DNA of 64,000 nt from Limnephilus marmoratus (lineage: Eukaryota > Arthropoda > Insecta > Trichoptera > Limnephilidae): assembly GCA_917880885.1 (NCBI GenBank), contig OU862910.1:22146710-22210709 (forward strand), given 5' to 3'. The position numbers and the translations under genes were made by a program. Positions 11,937-22,895 of the stretch are shown here, one piece after another (the first letter of the stretch is position 1; each line of letters opens with the position of its first letter). Under the pieces are notes generated by a model. The model saw only the letters and a program-made list of their open reading frames with translations, made no database searches and had not been told where the DNA came from.

Positions 11937-13942
11937 GGGGAGAGTATGGTATATCGTACCACTTTGCACTTAACTCTCAATACTGTATGATGGAAATGGA
12001 TTAGAGTAGTGGAACTAGGTTCAAATGAATGCCTGTTTTATTGGGTACCATGTATATTTAAATCATATTTTTCACGTATCTGGAAGGTTTTCAAATTAAA
12101 GGTTTTATAAAAAATGGATTTCGGTACGATTTAGCCAACCGGTATGGTAAATCGTACCACCGGTACATAAAACGTACCTAGAACATTATGTCACTTTATT
12201 TGAAAGAAGATATGGTCATTTTTAAGGCATGCATGCGTGGCAAATGTCTGGGTTATTAGTGCAAGCTTAGGTTTGATTTGTTTGTTTATTTTTTTGTTGG
12301 TTTGTTGGTGTGTTTGATTGTTTGTTTGATTGTTGTTAGTTGGTTTGTTTTTTTGTTGGTTTGATTGTTTGTTTGTTTATTTGTTGGTCGGTTTGTTTGT
12401 GTATTTGTTGTTGGTTTGTTTGTTTTTTTTTATTTGCTTGATGTTGGTTTGTTGGTTTGTTTGTTTGTTTGTTGATTTGTTGGTTTGTTTGTTTATTGGT
12501 TTGTTGGTTTGTTTGTTGGTTTGTTTGTTTCTTTTTGTTTATTGATGGTTTGTTTGTTGGTTTGTTGGTTGGTTTGTTTGTTTGTTTGTTTGTTGATTTG
12601 TTGGTTTGTTTGTTTATTGGTTTGTTGGTTTGTTTGTTTGTTGGTTTGTTGATTTGTTGGTTTGTTTGTTGGTTTGTTTGTTTGTTGGTTTGTTTGTTTC
12701 TTTTTGTTTATTGATTGTTTGTTGGTTTGTTGGTTGGTTTGTTTGTTTGTTTGTTTGTTAATTTGTTGGTTTGTTCGTTTATTGGTGGTTTGTTGGTTTG
12801 TTTGTTTGTTAATTTGTTGGTTTGTTTGATTATTGGTTTGTTGGTTTGTTTGTTTGTTGGTTTGTTGATCTGTTGGTTTGTTGGTTTGTTTGTTTATTGG
12901 TTTGTTTGTTTCTTTTTGTTTATTGATTGTTTGTTGGTTTGTTTGTTGGTTGGTTGGTTTGTTATTTGGTTTGTTCGTTTGTTTGTTTATTGATTTGTTG
13001 GTTTGTTTGTTTGTTGGATTTTTTGTTTTTTTTTTGTTTGTTTGTTGGTTGTTTTATTTGTTTGTTGATTTGTTGGTTTGTTTGTTCATTGGTTTGTTTG
13101 TTGATTTGTTGGATTGTTGGTTTGTTTGTTTGTTTGTTGGTTTGATTGTTTGTTAGTTTATTTGTTTATTGGTTTGTTTGATGTTGGTTTGTTTGTTTTT
13201 TTTTGTTTGTTTGCTTATTGGTTTGTTGGTTTGTTTGTTTATTCATTGTTGGTTTGTTGGTGTGTTTGTTTGTTTGTTTGTTGTTTGTTGTTTGTTGTTT
13301 GTTGTTTGTTGTTTGTTTGTTCGTTTGTTGGTTTGTTGTTTGCAATTTCGTCGGAGTGTCCTGTTGAAAGCGGCTTACACCGCAAACCATACTTTACATT
13401 TTTGTACAAAAAGTTGTACACAGTGTTCTCTGAGTTTTAATAAACAAAATTCCATTCATCGCTTACTTGGAAATAATTACGAAACATTCATACTTTTACC
13501 ACACACTCACCGTGGTCTCCGCGTACGGTAAATCGTACCGGTACGATTTATCAACCCACTGGCGGTACTATTTAGCAAACTCTGAGTTTCTATAAAATAA
13601 TGACAGCAGAAATGTAACAATACACTTGACAAGTATGATTTTTCAATGGCAAATTATAGAATATATACATTTTAACTGAACGTAATTTGAGAAAAAACTA
13701 ACATACCTTTAAACATAAAATGACCTTAGGCAGGACCCGAAAAAATTAGATCAAGATGGTGAAAAAACAGAAAAATTATACTGCCAACGGACGCATGATC
13801 CAACACTGTTTAAAAATGACGGGACAACTATTACGCTTCTAACGGTTCACGGAGTGTTTCCAGGATTAATAAAGAGTGACCCGTAGCGGAAATAATCGGG
13901 TGGTACGATTTATCGACCGGTACGATATACCCTACTCTCCCC
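11937..13942 (+). mobile_element. 2-kb TIR DNA element with TA duplication and TTTG-rich core
   Basis: The two ends are inverted copies: GGGGAGAGTATGGTATATCG at 11937 and the reverse complement of the right end, GGGGAGAGTAGGGTATATCG, differing by one base. TA flanks both ends (11935-11936, 13943-13944), as in Tc1/mariner-type insertions. Just inside both ends the motif GGTACGATTTA or its complement TAAATCGTACC recurs several times (about 12123-12180 and 13527-13575). The middle, about 12270-13350, is an imperfect TTTG/TTGG array. No transposase is visible, so this is a non-autonomous element; the superfamily is not proven. Confidence 0.85.
12270..13350 (+). repeat. Imperfect (TTTG/TTGG/TTGA)n tract, about 1.1 kb
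   Basis: Almost only T and G with scattered A and rare C; built from TTTG and TTGG tetramers in larger reiterated blocks such as TTTGTTTGTTGATTTGTTGG. Open frames of FVCLLVGLL type (and Asn/Thr/Gln-rich ones on the other strand) arise from the repeat and are not genes. Confidence 0.9.
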
Positions 13943-14744
13943 TATAAACTAATTAACTCGCCACTAATTATACAATGCTTGCAATGCAACACTGGATATT
14001 TGAAAAGGGAAAATCAAATACCTACTTACTCTAGGACATCTATTTTCCAATTTCTTCCGTAGAACTAATTTCAAAAGCGACTATAGTATCGACGGCCCGC
14101 TAGCCGTTTTAAATCGCACAAAAATATGTTTTCTTTGAATTTCTCGGCTTTTCTCTAATATAATTTACATGTATTACACATATAAACATTCCTCTTCAAT
14201 CACTCTATCTATTAGTGAAAACAGTATGAAAATCCGTAGCGTAGTTTAAAAGATTAACGCGTACATACATTTTGAGCGACTTCATTTTATACTATGTAAG
14301 GATGAATATGTGGGTCTTGATAATATCGTAGGGGTATTCTTATTGATTCTTTTGGAACCCCATTCTACTTCATTTAAAAATAATTTAATCTTATTATGCC
14401 CTACTGGGTGACACACAAACCGAGTATCCCGATTGTAAAAGAAAACCTAAATATAAAATAGTAAAACTTTAACACAGTGTGGCGGCACATCATAAACTTC
14501 GCCATCAAAAGAAGACACGAGAAACATCTAATATTTGCGCGGCGCCGGCTCTTGCCTAGGTACCTACATATGCCGATCGCGATGTACTTTCTCGCCTGCC
14601 GTGCCAGCCCGACGTTAATAATATCGCCACCGCCTAGAAAGGTCTCGAGACAGCACCGTACAATATCTGTACGGCGCCGAATATTCTCGTCATCTGTCGA
14701 AGGGTCGCGTATTACCTACCGTGTGGGTAATTACTCGCCGCGGC

Positions 14745-14781
14745 TATATAAGCAGCCGATCGCTCGCCCGCTGCAGTCAGT
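14745..14781 (+). promoter_or_regulatory. LTR core promoter: TATA box plus initiator
   Basis: TATATAAG at 14745-14752 and TCAGT at 14777-14781, the arthropod initiator consensus, with the putative +1 A at 14779. The spacing is close to the usual 30 bases. A second TCAGTT at 14783 is an alternative. This would mark the U3/R boundary. Confidence 0.7.
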
Positions 14782-15269
14782 ATCAGTTCAACAGTCGGTC
14801 AATATCTCAACGAGTAACAGATCGCACAAGTGCTCCTGCATGGCACACATCCAGGGCAGCTTCCCGAGGTCCACCACCACGTCTCAGCTACAAGGCCCAT
14901 CGTGTCTTCAGCTCCTGAGATCAGCTACATCCCGCGACTCACAAGGCTTGCGTCACCTTCAGTCCAGGGATCAGCTCACCACTTCATGGCACCCCGAAGC
15001 CCACCGAGCTTCGCTGCCATGGAAACACGCTCCGCCTCGCCAGGACTACCTGCTGGTGGCTCAGCTCACCGAGCCACACACCGTTTATCTCCGTGACTTA
15101 AAGCGTCGAGCAACGGCCTGGAACATAGGTCATCTCCATCGCCATGGTGTCGAGCAACTCGCTGACCTTCACCGCACCATCTCCATCCCACCGCACGCCT
15201 GCAGCATCTCATCTACGGCACCCTGCATCACATCTGGTTACTGCTTCACCGACCCTCGCTACGTAGCCC

Positions 15270-15275
15270 AATAAA
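15270..15275 (+). terminator. LTR polyadenylation signal AATAAA
   Basis: AATAAA lies 60 bases before the 3' end of the LTR and is followed by a T-rich stretch (CCTTTTATTTCTCG), as expected at an R/U5 boundary. Confidence 0.65.
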
Positions 15276-15338
15276 CGACTGACTCATACATCGACCGACG
15301 CCTTTTATTTCTCGTTCTGTCTCCCGCTCCCTCAACAG

Positions 15339-15884
15339 TATTATTAAAATATAACTTCATAAAATTACTGTATTGAGCTTTTCGATAAAGCGGCAATGCG
15401 GGGTGCTATGAAAAATAAACGTTCAGTAAAACGTTTTCGCAAAGCCATTCGGTTTCTCTAGTGCCTTTATCCCGGTTAAATGACTCAATATATTTCGATT
15501 TCTATTCTAGCCAAACCTTAATCCGTGATCCTACCTATGAATCTCTTCCTTCTTTTCGCTTGTAAGGTAGCAAGCCTTCTGGAAGGCAATGTATGCTTTC
15601 CCGAGGTTTAAATATTACATTGATATCCTTCATCACCTTATTCTGTGATACAGTAATTAAATAGTAACGTCAGTTGCTATTATTGGTTAAATAAAATACA
15701 CATATTTTATCATACATTATAAATTATTGTAACTGTTGGTTTTCAAAAAAAATAAAAATTATAGTTAGTTAATTAATATAGGGCGCCGTTTATGAGAAAA
15801 ACCAAGAGATGTCTCATTAAAAACTATATTCATTATAAACTACGTGCATTGGATGGTCATAGTGGGACTTATATGGTCATAGGT
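15339..15884. other. Unassigned non-coding stretch
   Basis: Nothing recognised between the LTR and the SINE-like element. Confidence 0.4.
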
Positions 15885-16290
15885 TGCCGCAATAGCTCAG
15901 TGATTTATAGTTCGAGCGTCGCCCCCTCCTAAGGTAGCCAAGCCTCGAGGTAGCCAAGTTCAAATCCTGGTAGCAGCAATATGTCGTTTGACTTGTATCA
16001 TTTAATTTTCAATATTTTCAGTCATCATTTTTTTTCTTTAATGTGAATACGTACCTCACAAGAGTTGCATCTGCTCTCGTCTGGAGCCATTGAGACTATG
16101 GCATCCCCAATTGGGGTAAGTTATGAGGCTGAAATTAAGTGGGGAGGGGAAGGAAAAGGAAGATGGGGAAGTACCTGGCTATTCATGTCTAGGCTAAAGC
16201 CATTTCAAGCGACGTTTCAATTCTGAATGGTGGTCTTACACCAGGGCGATACTGAGAGTATCTTCCACTCTGGAACTGGCCGCTAATAAA
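15885..16290 (+). mobile_element. tRNA-headed SINE-like element, family C copy 1
   Basis: The head GCCGCAATAGCTCAGTG... contains a Pol III A-box-like TAGCTCAGTG and, after a long spacer, a B-box-like GTTCAAATCC near 15957. The body (GAGACTATGGCATCCCC, GCCATTTCAAGCGACG, CAATTCTGAATGGTGG, ACCAGGGCGATACTGAGAG) recurs at 4020-4270 (minus) and 35668-35757 (plus). The tRNA-like part cannot fold as a working tRNA because about 55 bases separate the boxes and the arms do not pair. Confidence 0.7.
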
Positions 16291-16354
16291 GTATATATTA
16301 TTTTTAAATTAATTATTTGTGAAATAACACAAATTAATCAAATAAAATTTATTT

Positions 16355-16433
16355 GCTCGCGCGCCGGTAATCGATCCCGCGACCTTCGAATTACGAGACG
16401 AGGGCCTTACCCCTCGACCACGGAGATCATCAA
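16355..16433 (-). repeat. tRNA-like sequence (possible SINE head or pseudo-tRNA)
   Basis: On the minus strand GATCTCCGTGGTCGAGGGGT resembles a tRNA 5' half with an A box, and CGCGGGATCGATTACCGGCG a T-arm region. The anticodon stem does not pair cleanly around CTCGTAA, so I do not call a functional tRNA. No poly-A tail is evident. Confidence 0.4.
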
Positions 16434-17540
16434 TTAACAACATCATGCCATCAATTTAGCCCTACGATCGTTTTTAATAAATTAAGAATAACTGATAGTA
16501 TTTATTTTTACGGCTTTCCAAAATTCTTCACTATTAATTGAAAAACTTCCAACCCCCAAGACAATTTCCATGTAATATGTAGACACGCGGTTTCGTTTAT
16601 CTACTTCATTATTTGTAATGCCAACAGACGCAATTCGTGAAATTATTTTATGTTCTTTATTGTTTCAGCTACGCTCTTAGTTGCCAAATTGGATGAAATT
16701 TTTGGAAGTCATTGACCTAACTCGTGTTACCTGGCGAGATGAAATGAATCTTATGATATTTCGGAAGTTACAAAAATATTCCATGTTTTGTAGGTGGTTT
16801 CTCATTTCTCTTAATACGAATGCTCCTTAAATTCCGATATATAAAGAGTTTTCAATTCACTGATCTTTACATTATTACTTAGGAAATCTTATTGTGTTGT
16901 GAAGGAAATCATTTTCCGATAATTTGTCAATAATTCTTCCAGTTGACTTATATTTTTCAGTTCGATACACAACATATTTGCCAAAGGTGATCAAAGTTGA
17001 CCACTTAGTGGGGATATATACGTTCAAAGCCCTTTTTCCCTTGTTGGGAATTACCGTTGCTATTTCGAAATTTTATTATAGTTTTATAATACACTTTGAC
17101 CCGTTTGTCAGAAGTTTGTCAACCATTATGAAGTCGAGCACCTTCGTAGTAAAGCTTCTTCCACTGAAAAGGGGTTGCTTATAAATTATATGTTGAACGT
17201 ATCCGTGTACTATGCTTGAAGGGAAATTTTTGAAAGTTAATTTAAAATTCAAATTCGTAATGCAATTTCTCTTTATTGTACAAAAAATTCATTGAAAATT
17301 TGTAAAGGTTAAGCCCATTTAGTTTTTTTAGAGCTATCCTAAAAACTTTATTAAAATAAAACATTACGGTTAAGGCGACGCACCACGTCGCGTAAAATTC
17401 GAGATCAGGACGCTTATAATAACACTTCTTATGAGCGTAGTTAGCGCGATAAGGTTTATTAAAAAAAAACTTCGCCAAAAAGCGTGTTTATTTTATTTTG
17501 CGAATGTCAGGTATAAAAATTTAAATGTTTTACTATAATT
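16434..17540. other. Unassigned non-coding stretch
   Basis: AT-rich; short open frames only, none recognisable. Confidence 0.45.
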
Positions 17541-17544
17541 TTCT

Positions 17545-17665
17545 AAAGAATTTAATTGTCCACATACAATAAAACCATAACCGAAAAGGGATCCTTGATG
17601 CCTTATTTTTTTCTGTGCTTATGTGTGTTCTATTCGCAGTATTTAATTAAAGAAAAAAAAAATTC
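17545..17665 (+). repeat. Dispersed repeat family F, copy 1
   Basis: Shares ACAATAAAACCATA.CCGAAA, a T-rich middle, and CGCAGTATTTAATT with 55400-55590. Confidence 0.6.
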
Positions 17666-17689
17666 CATTTAACCTCAAACTTAAGAGGA

Positions 17690-18130
17690 AATACTAGCTG
17701 CGTTTTTCCATACAAACGTATTCCCCGTTTATCTCTCTGGATTTTGACCCTAGAGCAAAATTTTTTTTTACATAATATAGATATCGACCACTAGCGTGTC
17801 GGTACGTTTTGCTTTTTTTGATAATTTACTTCTTATAGAAGTTAGGACCTTCCAAAAATGAATAAAATTGCCTAATTTAAACGCCGTCAAAAAACGTTCA
17901 GTATACAAACTAAACAATGTATTTTGAAAAAAAGCAAAACGTACCGACATAGAATATTTTCTTTTAATACAGTTAGTGAAAAAAAAATTTAAAATCGGTC
18001 CAGTTTTGGAGAAGAAAAATGGGGAATACAAAACATCGATTTCGAAGATTTTATTTAGGTATTTTCGGCCCGACGTGCAGGTGTCCCTTTCGCTCAGTTC
18101 TCCTGGGGGGGCCGGGGAACGAGGGTGTTG
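17690..18130 (+). repeat. Dispersed repeat family E, copy 1, with internal inverted repeat
   Basis: The right half (CAAACTA.ACAA.GTATT, AATGGGGAATACAAAAC, GTGTCCCTTTCGCTCAGT) recurs at 40985-41215. The left half (TTTCCATACAAACGTATTCC, GTGTCGGTACG) recurs inverted at 40145-40275. Within this copy GTGTCGGTACGTTTTGC at 17796 is opposed by GCAAAACGTACCGACA near 17934. Class unresolved. Confidence 0.65.
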
Positions 18131-18329
18131 ACAAATACATATAAAGCGAAGTAGTGATGTAACGAATTTTATCGGTAGACTAGTGTTGTCCTTGCCCGAG
18201 TAATCGATATTTTTTATTCGTTTTTTTTCTGTTCAGTGACTCATCGCGGTATACCAATACTGACCGAGCTTTCATACTAAAATTGTGCAAAATTAAAATT
18301 GTTTATGTCAAGTACTATAATAAATTTTT

Positions 18330-18650
18330 AATTTGGGAGGCGTTATAGGTACCATCGCCCCGGGAACCATTTATTGGATACCAACACCCCCGCCACTTGG
18401 TCACCCCAAGTGGTCCGCTATGTTTGGTGACTGAGCATGGGTTCCCGGGTTCACGGGTAAGGTCTGCATGGGTTTTGGTGGCGGATGATTTTGTCCACTT
18501 ACTGCGTGGCGGGCCGGATTGGGAGAAACTGGAAGTGGGAGATCTTTTGATCTCTACAGCCGGACTCTCTCCACCATCATTTCATACTTTTACCTACCCA
18601 GAAATTCCTCTCCTTCCTTTCATTAAAAATATCCTCTACACAGCTTCTCC
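18330..18650 (+). repeat. Dispersed repeat family B, copy 1
   Basis: Starts ATTTGGGAGGCG and follows the family order: GGTACC.TCGCCCCGGGAACC, CACCCCAAGTGGT, TTTGGTGACT, GGGTTC.CGGG, TGGCGGATG and CAGCCGGACTCTC. The 3' hairpin block is degraded (CTACACAGCTTCTCC). Full members are about 470 bp and end in A-rich DNA, so a SINE is the likeliest class. Confidence 0.75.
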
Positions 18651-19541
18651 AATGACTTTGCTATACTATAAGGGTATTTAACTTAAAAATAATTTTTATA
18701 TTTCATTTTATATGTATAATTGCATTTTGTGATATTTTTAAGTAATTAATCACCTCTCCCTTTAATATTTTGTCTATAATTCTCATATGCCTATACTTGT
18801 TTGTCTTTTAATATTAATCTTATCCTGACGAAGAGAATACTCTGTTTTCGAAATATGTCGATAATATTGATTACATAAAGCTGTTTTTACAAAGTTATTT
18901 GTTCTCATTTAACTAAAAATGACGCCACAAAGATTGGACCCATTTGCAGCATTTCAAGCTGGGTCGCCATAACCAATTCGTTTGTGCAATTTCAATCAAT
19001 GCATTTCTGTGTTTCTCGAGAACCCTTCTATGGGCTTACACGTCATTAGTACTTTTACGCCAGTTTTTTAAACATTTGTGGTCAAAAACATCTAAGTAGT
19101 GTAGTTTTGTAGCTCTAGCACATATGAAGCTGTATGACTTTTTATTATGGTATAATTATTATTATGCATATATCCAATTGTATATCCGCATATACATTAT
19201 TTGGCTTAATATAGTAACTATGTTATTTTCCACATCAAGTATATAATAAATAGATGCAAGAATGTTTTTTTTGATAAATTAATAACGTATAAAAAAAATA
19301 TATATATATATATTTATTCTCAAAACTCTTGAGAAAATATCGTCGTTGCATTCACAAAATATCCCATGTGAGGTTTTCGACCAAATTTTTTTTTGTTTAC
19401 ACCATTTGATTCACCACGGTTTCCTAAATAATCTGACAAATATATCCCATTTTTCAAAAATTCATCTTTTTAATCATTTTAGAGGCAACTCTGACCATTA
19501 CTTGTAATTAATGGTAATTATTTAAAAAAATATACTACATA
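18651..19541. other. Unassigned AT-rich stretch
   Basis: Includes a short (TA)n run near 19300. No gene seen. Confidence 0.45.
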
Positions 19542-19928
19542 TACAACGTGTCCGGAAACTCGTAGTACAAGCGGGAAACTAGTGAATCTACATCACGTAG
19601 AGAACCCAAAAAACTTATTTTTTTCGATCTGAGCATTTCGATTTTAGTATTATTTTTTTTCTATTTTTCCATTTTTTCGGCAACTAAGGGGTTAAAAAAA
19701 TTTTTGAGCCCGGTTTACCCTTCGATGCATTTTATAAGACATTACACAGCTGAAATCAACCCCCTAGTGAATTTTTTTTTCAAATTTAACCAAAAAAATT
19801 CCAACTTCGGACCCGATTTACTCGAAAACGTAAGCTTAAATCAAAAAAGTTATATCACCAATCGACTCCGAATGTGATGTAGATTTACCAGTTTCCCGCT
19901 TGTACTACGAGTTTCCGGACACCGTGTA
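19542..19928. mobile_element. Mariner-like MITE with long TIRs and TA duplication
   Basis: The left end TACAACGTGTCCGGAAACTC is inverted at the right end, whose complement reads TACACGGTGTCCGGAAACTC. The inverted match continues about 50 bases through GTAGTACAAGCGGGAAACT to CTACATCAC. TA lies on both sides (19540-19541, 19929-19930). Length 387 bp; no coding capacity. The terminal TACA..GTGTCCGG resembles Tc1/mariner ends. Confidence 0.88.
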
Positions 19929-20112
19929 TAAAAAAATATAAAATTATAAAATTAAATCCCTATATACTACAGAAATATAAAAAAAATATAAAACTATAAA
20001 ATTAAAATGAGAAAAAAAGTCTTTTTGTGTGCAAGAATTCGTATTATTTTTTTAACTCAAATTTGTCGCACATAAATTAAAATTACCCAAAGAAATGTTT
20101 TTTTAATAATAT

Positions 20113-20205
20113 ACACACAGCATCCCCAAAGATGACCTAGGCCCTCAGAGAAATTATTTTCCTCAGGGCCTCCTGTGTGGAGCTCATATAAAAAAATAAT
20201 AATAA
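20113..20205 (+). repeat. Dispersed repeat family B, 3' fragment with A-rich tail
   Basis: Contains ACACAGCATCCCCAAAGATG, GGCCCTCAGAG, CCTCAGGGCCTCCTGTGTGG and an A/T tail (AATAATAATAAT). This is the 3' hairpin block of family B. Confidence 0.75.
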
Positions 20206-20227
20206 TCTCAACAATCTAAAAAGAGTA

Positions 20228-20645
20228 TACTATGCACTAATCCAGTCATTAATTCAATATGGAATTATTGCATGGGGGGGGGGGTCATACAACAATATTC
20301 TAACCCCGATCAAAGTAATCCAGAAACTAATCATTAAAGTAATCCTAAAGAAACCCTCCACTTATCCAACAGAAACGCTTTTCGCAGATTTCACGGTGCC
20401 TCGAGTAGAGAATATCTTCAAGAAAAATGCAATTACCCAAATTTACAAAGATAATATCATCAAAAAATTTTAAACTAAAATCAAAAAGATATGAAGATAA
20501 CATCAAAATACCAAAATTTAATACCAAACTAATGCAAAACAATTACATCTATTTAGGAATAAAGTTTTTCAACAACCTTCCCATTGAAATAAAAAAAACC
20601 AAAGACATCAATAAACTGAAACTCAAACTTCATCAGGAATAATTA
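20228..20645 (+). pseudogene. LINE reverse-transcriptase C-terminal fragment (jockey/CR1-like)
   Basis: Three frames together give YYALIQSLIQYGIIAWGG, then SYNNILTPIKVIQKLIIKVI, a PTETLF block and finally YIYLGIKFFNNLPIEIK. That order matches the region after the RT catalytic core in jockey/CR1-type LINEs (YGI.AWG...IQK.I...LF...GPK.FNNLP). A G11 run at 20273-20283 and a stop near 20471 break the frame. The 5' part is missing. No target duplication was identified. Confidence 0.7.
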
Positions 20646-20649
20646 ACTA

Positions 20650-21129
20650 AATAATTACCTGTTTTTCTCATTCTTTCTATTTATTATTAATCTATATTCA
20701 CCTCTATTTTATTTAGATTTTTCGAATTTCTCCCAAGTGCACAATATTTTAGTATGTAACCGTATCCTATGTATGTACACCATATGTAATTTATATAACT
20801 CCACTGTACAATTATACATCTATATTAAATATTAAAATATATATATATTTTCTTCAATATTAACTCAGTAGGTAAAGCAAAAATATTTTTTTAATATTTC
20901 TATTTAACTGTCAAAAAATTACCAAAAAATTAAGTTGCATCCAAAATCATACGAAATTCATTTTTTTAAGACCAATATTTCGTAATTTGAAACAAAAATA
21001 AATAAAATAAAACATATTTATCAGCACAAGATATTTTCTCTACCTTTTGCTAAAAAAATACATTTTCAATTTATTTGGGTGTTTTGGTCACAAATCCAAA
21101 TTTAACCCCCCCCCCCCCCCCCCCTCGGC
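20650..21129. other. AT-rich stretch ending in a C19 run
   Basis: C19 at 21106-21124. No gene seen. Confidence 0.45.
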
Positions 21130-21139
21130 TATTTGTTAG

Positions 21140-21730
21140 CTTTGGGAACAACTCATATCGATCTTGTGTCTCCCTTACTATTATGTTGAGAAATAAGTTT
21201 TAAACGGTGTTCGAAAGAGAAAGAGAAAATATCAAACTTTATATTCAAATTCAAAAGTTAACCACAAAATAATAGAGTTGTACACCTTTATAAAACCAAA
21301 GTTTATGAAACTTATGGAATTTTGTATCTATTAATTATTTTTACATGAAACAATAAAAAAGTGAGGTAACGGAAATGTTAACAATACATTTGTGTAATAA
21401 ATATGTACGTGTTTTTATTTTTTTCGTTATCAGTAATTTTAGTTAGAAAAAACGTAAGATGAGTCATTTTAAAAAAAATTATGTGTGCGTTCAAAATTTT
21501 TATATTCGAAAAGCAAAGGTTTATTTCGGATTTCAAAATTTAAAAGCGTATTTCATCGCCTTTCAAAAACAATTTTTAGTTTTCGGATACTATCAGAAAT
21601 ATTCCATTTATTTGGATTTTATTGCAAAGCGGAAATATTTCGACCTTATGAAAAAATATGCCCGAGGCCTGAGGGATATGGGTCCTATGAGAAAGGTCAA
21701 GTTGCCTTTCCTACGTTTGCTACACAAAAT
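21140..21730 (-). repeat. Dispersed repeat family G, copy 1
   Basis: The reverse complement shares blocks with 51400-51790 and 63600-63890: TTTTTGAAAGGCGATGAAAT, TTTTTCTAACTAAAATTACTG and AATACATTTGT. Also contains AAGGGAGACACAAG, seen again near 52070. Confidence 0.6.
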
Positions 21731-21769
21731 ATCATATGTGCATAAAAAGTGCGCACAAAAATCCTGAAT

Positions 21770-22546
21770 GCAAAATTTAAGAAAAAATTGTCGGTTTTAA
21801 TAAAAAAATGTATATTAAGCCCACTTGTTTTCACCCAAACATGGTATCAAAAATAACTCTACAATTAATGAAAATAAATAAAAATATGGGTCCCCAATTT
21901 TTTTTTTTCGGTTTTTTTTTATTATGTATCCTAATATTCTAAAATACCCACAGGATATTTTGTGCGCGCAACAACGATAAGTAGCTATAATAGCATATTC
22001 ATAGGACGCTTACAATAGGACGCCCCTGCGAGCGGTCTTGTCTCTACACATTTGCAGATTGGAACATGCGTGGTCGGCAGAAATAATAATTCGACACGGG
22101 TGAAGCGCGTAGCCCACACACACAAGGCCTGCATTCACTCACACATCTATAGCGCGATTCTGACTACTGTCAGAGAGTGAAATAAAAGAGATTTTTTAAA
22201 ATACCTATTCATAAATGTTCGCAGCGACCGGCAGCGCTCTTAAACCACATGATTTTGTTTTACTTAGTAGAGCATCGCCTTAAGCTAAAGCCAAGAGAAT
22301 TGTTCGTTTGAGGTGATGTTTTTTTATTGATATTTGAAATTTGGTATATGTACGTTTTTTTTTTCATTAGGTTTGTAATGTACTTTGCTACGAAACCGTC
22401 GACCTTTTTCTATTTTTTCGGCGTAATTATTTACTAATACATTTTCCGTACATTATAATAAAAGCACGGGGATTATAAGAGGAATACGGACAAAACGAGC
22501 ACATTATAATATGAGTCATTTGATTTTTATATCCCCTGTGATGATC
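21770..22546. other. Unassigned stretch
   Basis: No gene or definable repeat; a moderately GC-rich part lies at 22020-22160. Confidence 0.4.
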
Positions 22547-22895
22547 GGCCAACTCACAATGAAACTAACTCAGAAGCGCCTCAGAAAAGTCATTAGGGAA
22601 CGTACCCAAACTACGTGACCAACTTTTTGCAATTTTTAACCCCCCCCCCCCCCGGTGACCAAAAACCTAAGGAACCCGCCGCTCATTTGTATGGAGCGTG
22701 ACCTTTTGAAGACCCCCCCCCCCCTAAAAGTGTCACGTAGTATGGGTACGTTCCCTTAAGAGTGATAATAAAAAAATGTTTAAATAGGTAAAGTTAGGTT
22801 AGCTTTACCGGCTATTTTAAAATTATTTTTTCATAGCTTTTAATGACTTTTCTGAGGTGGTTCTGAGTTGGTTTCATTCTGAGTTGGCATGGAAC
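22547..22895. repeat. Inverted-repeat family J, copy 1, interrupted by a MITE
   Basis: The left arm GGCCAACTCACAATGAAACT...CTCAGAAAAGTCATTA is inverted at 22841-22893 (TTTAATGACTTTTCTGAGG...GAGTTGGC). A related block (AGGTTACGTTAGGTTA, GACTT.T...GAGTTG, GGTTGGCAT) occurs at 32220-32350 and, inverted, at 35465-35600. The MITE at 22596 splits the left half. Confidence 0.7.
22596..22755. mobile_element. 160-bp MITE, Harbinger-like, TSD TTA
   Basis: Terminal inverted repeats: GGGAACGTACCCAAACTACG at the left, and a right end whose complement is GGGAACGTACCCATACTACG, continuing into TGAC. TTA is duplicated at 22593-22595 and 22756-22758, the 3-bp TWA target of PIF/Harbinger elements. Runs of 14 C and 12 C lie inside. 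No coding capacity. Confidence 0.85.

Larger units (their letters stand above)
11766..14305 (+). repeat. Older dispersed repeat (ACTAGCAGACCCGGCC head) split by a TIR element
   Basis: The left part, 11766-11936, begins ACTAGCAGACCCGGCCACAC. The right part, 13943-14305, ends CGTAGTTTAAAAGATTAACG and GCGTACATACATTTTGAGCG. A block TTTGAATTTCTCGGCTTTTC followed by ACATGTATTA occurs on both sides (about 11885 and 14135), so the host repeat itself carries a partial duplication. The TIR element at 11937-13942 sits between the parts. Confidence 0.65.
14478..15334 (+). mobile_element. Solo LTR of an LTR retrotransposon, with TSD ACAG
   Basis: The segment starts TGTGGCGGCAC and ends CTCCCTCA, the TG...CA termini of LTRs. 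It is flanked by the 4-bp repeat ACAG at 14474-14477 and 15335-15338. It is much more GC-rich than its surroundings and carries Pol II signals in order: TATATAAG, an initiator TCAGT about 30 bases downstream, and AATAAA near the 3' end. No gag/pol and no second LTR are nearby, so it is a solo LTR left by recombination. The size (857 bp) and a 4-bp duplication would suit a Gypsy-type element, but the class is not proven. An open frame of 265 codons inside it has no recognised similarity. Confidence 0.8.

Noticed and set aside
12330..13531. Overlapping FVCLLVGLL-type (and minus-strand Asn/Thr/Gln-rich) open frames
   Set aside because: They arise from the TTTG/TTGG array; several frames are open at once and none has a recognisable domain.
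14477..15274. 265-codon open frame
   Set aside because: Lies wholly inside the solo LTR across its TATA box and initiator; no recognised protein features.
15885..15985. tRNA gene
   Set aside because: A- and B-box-like motifs are present but the spacing is too long and the arms do not pair; better explained as a SINE head. The same applies to 47187 and 16355.
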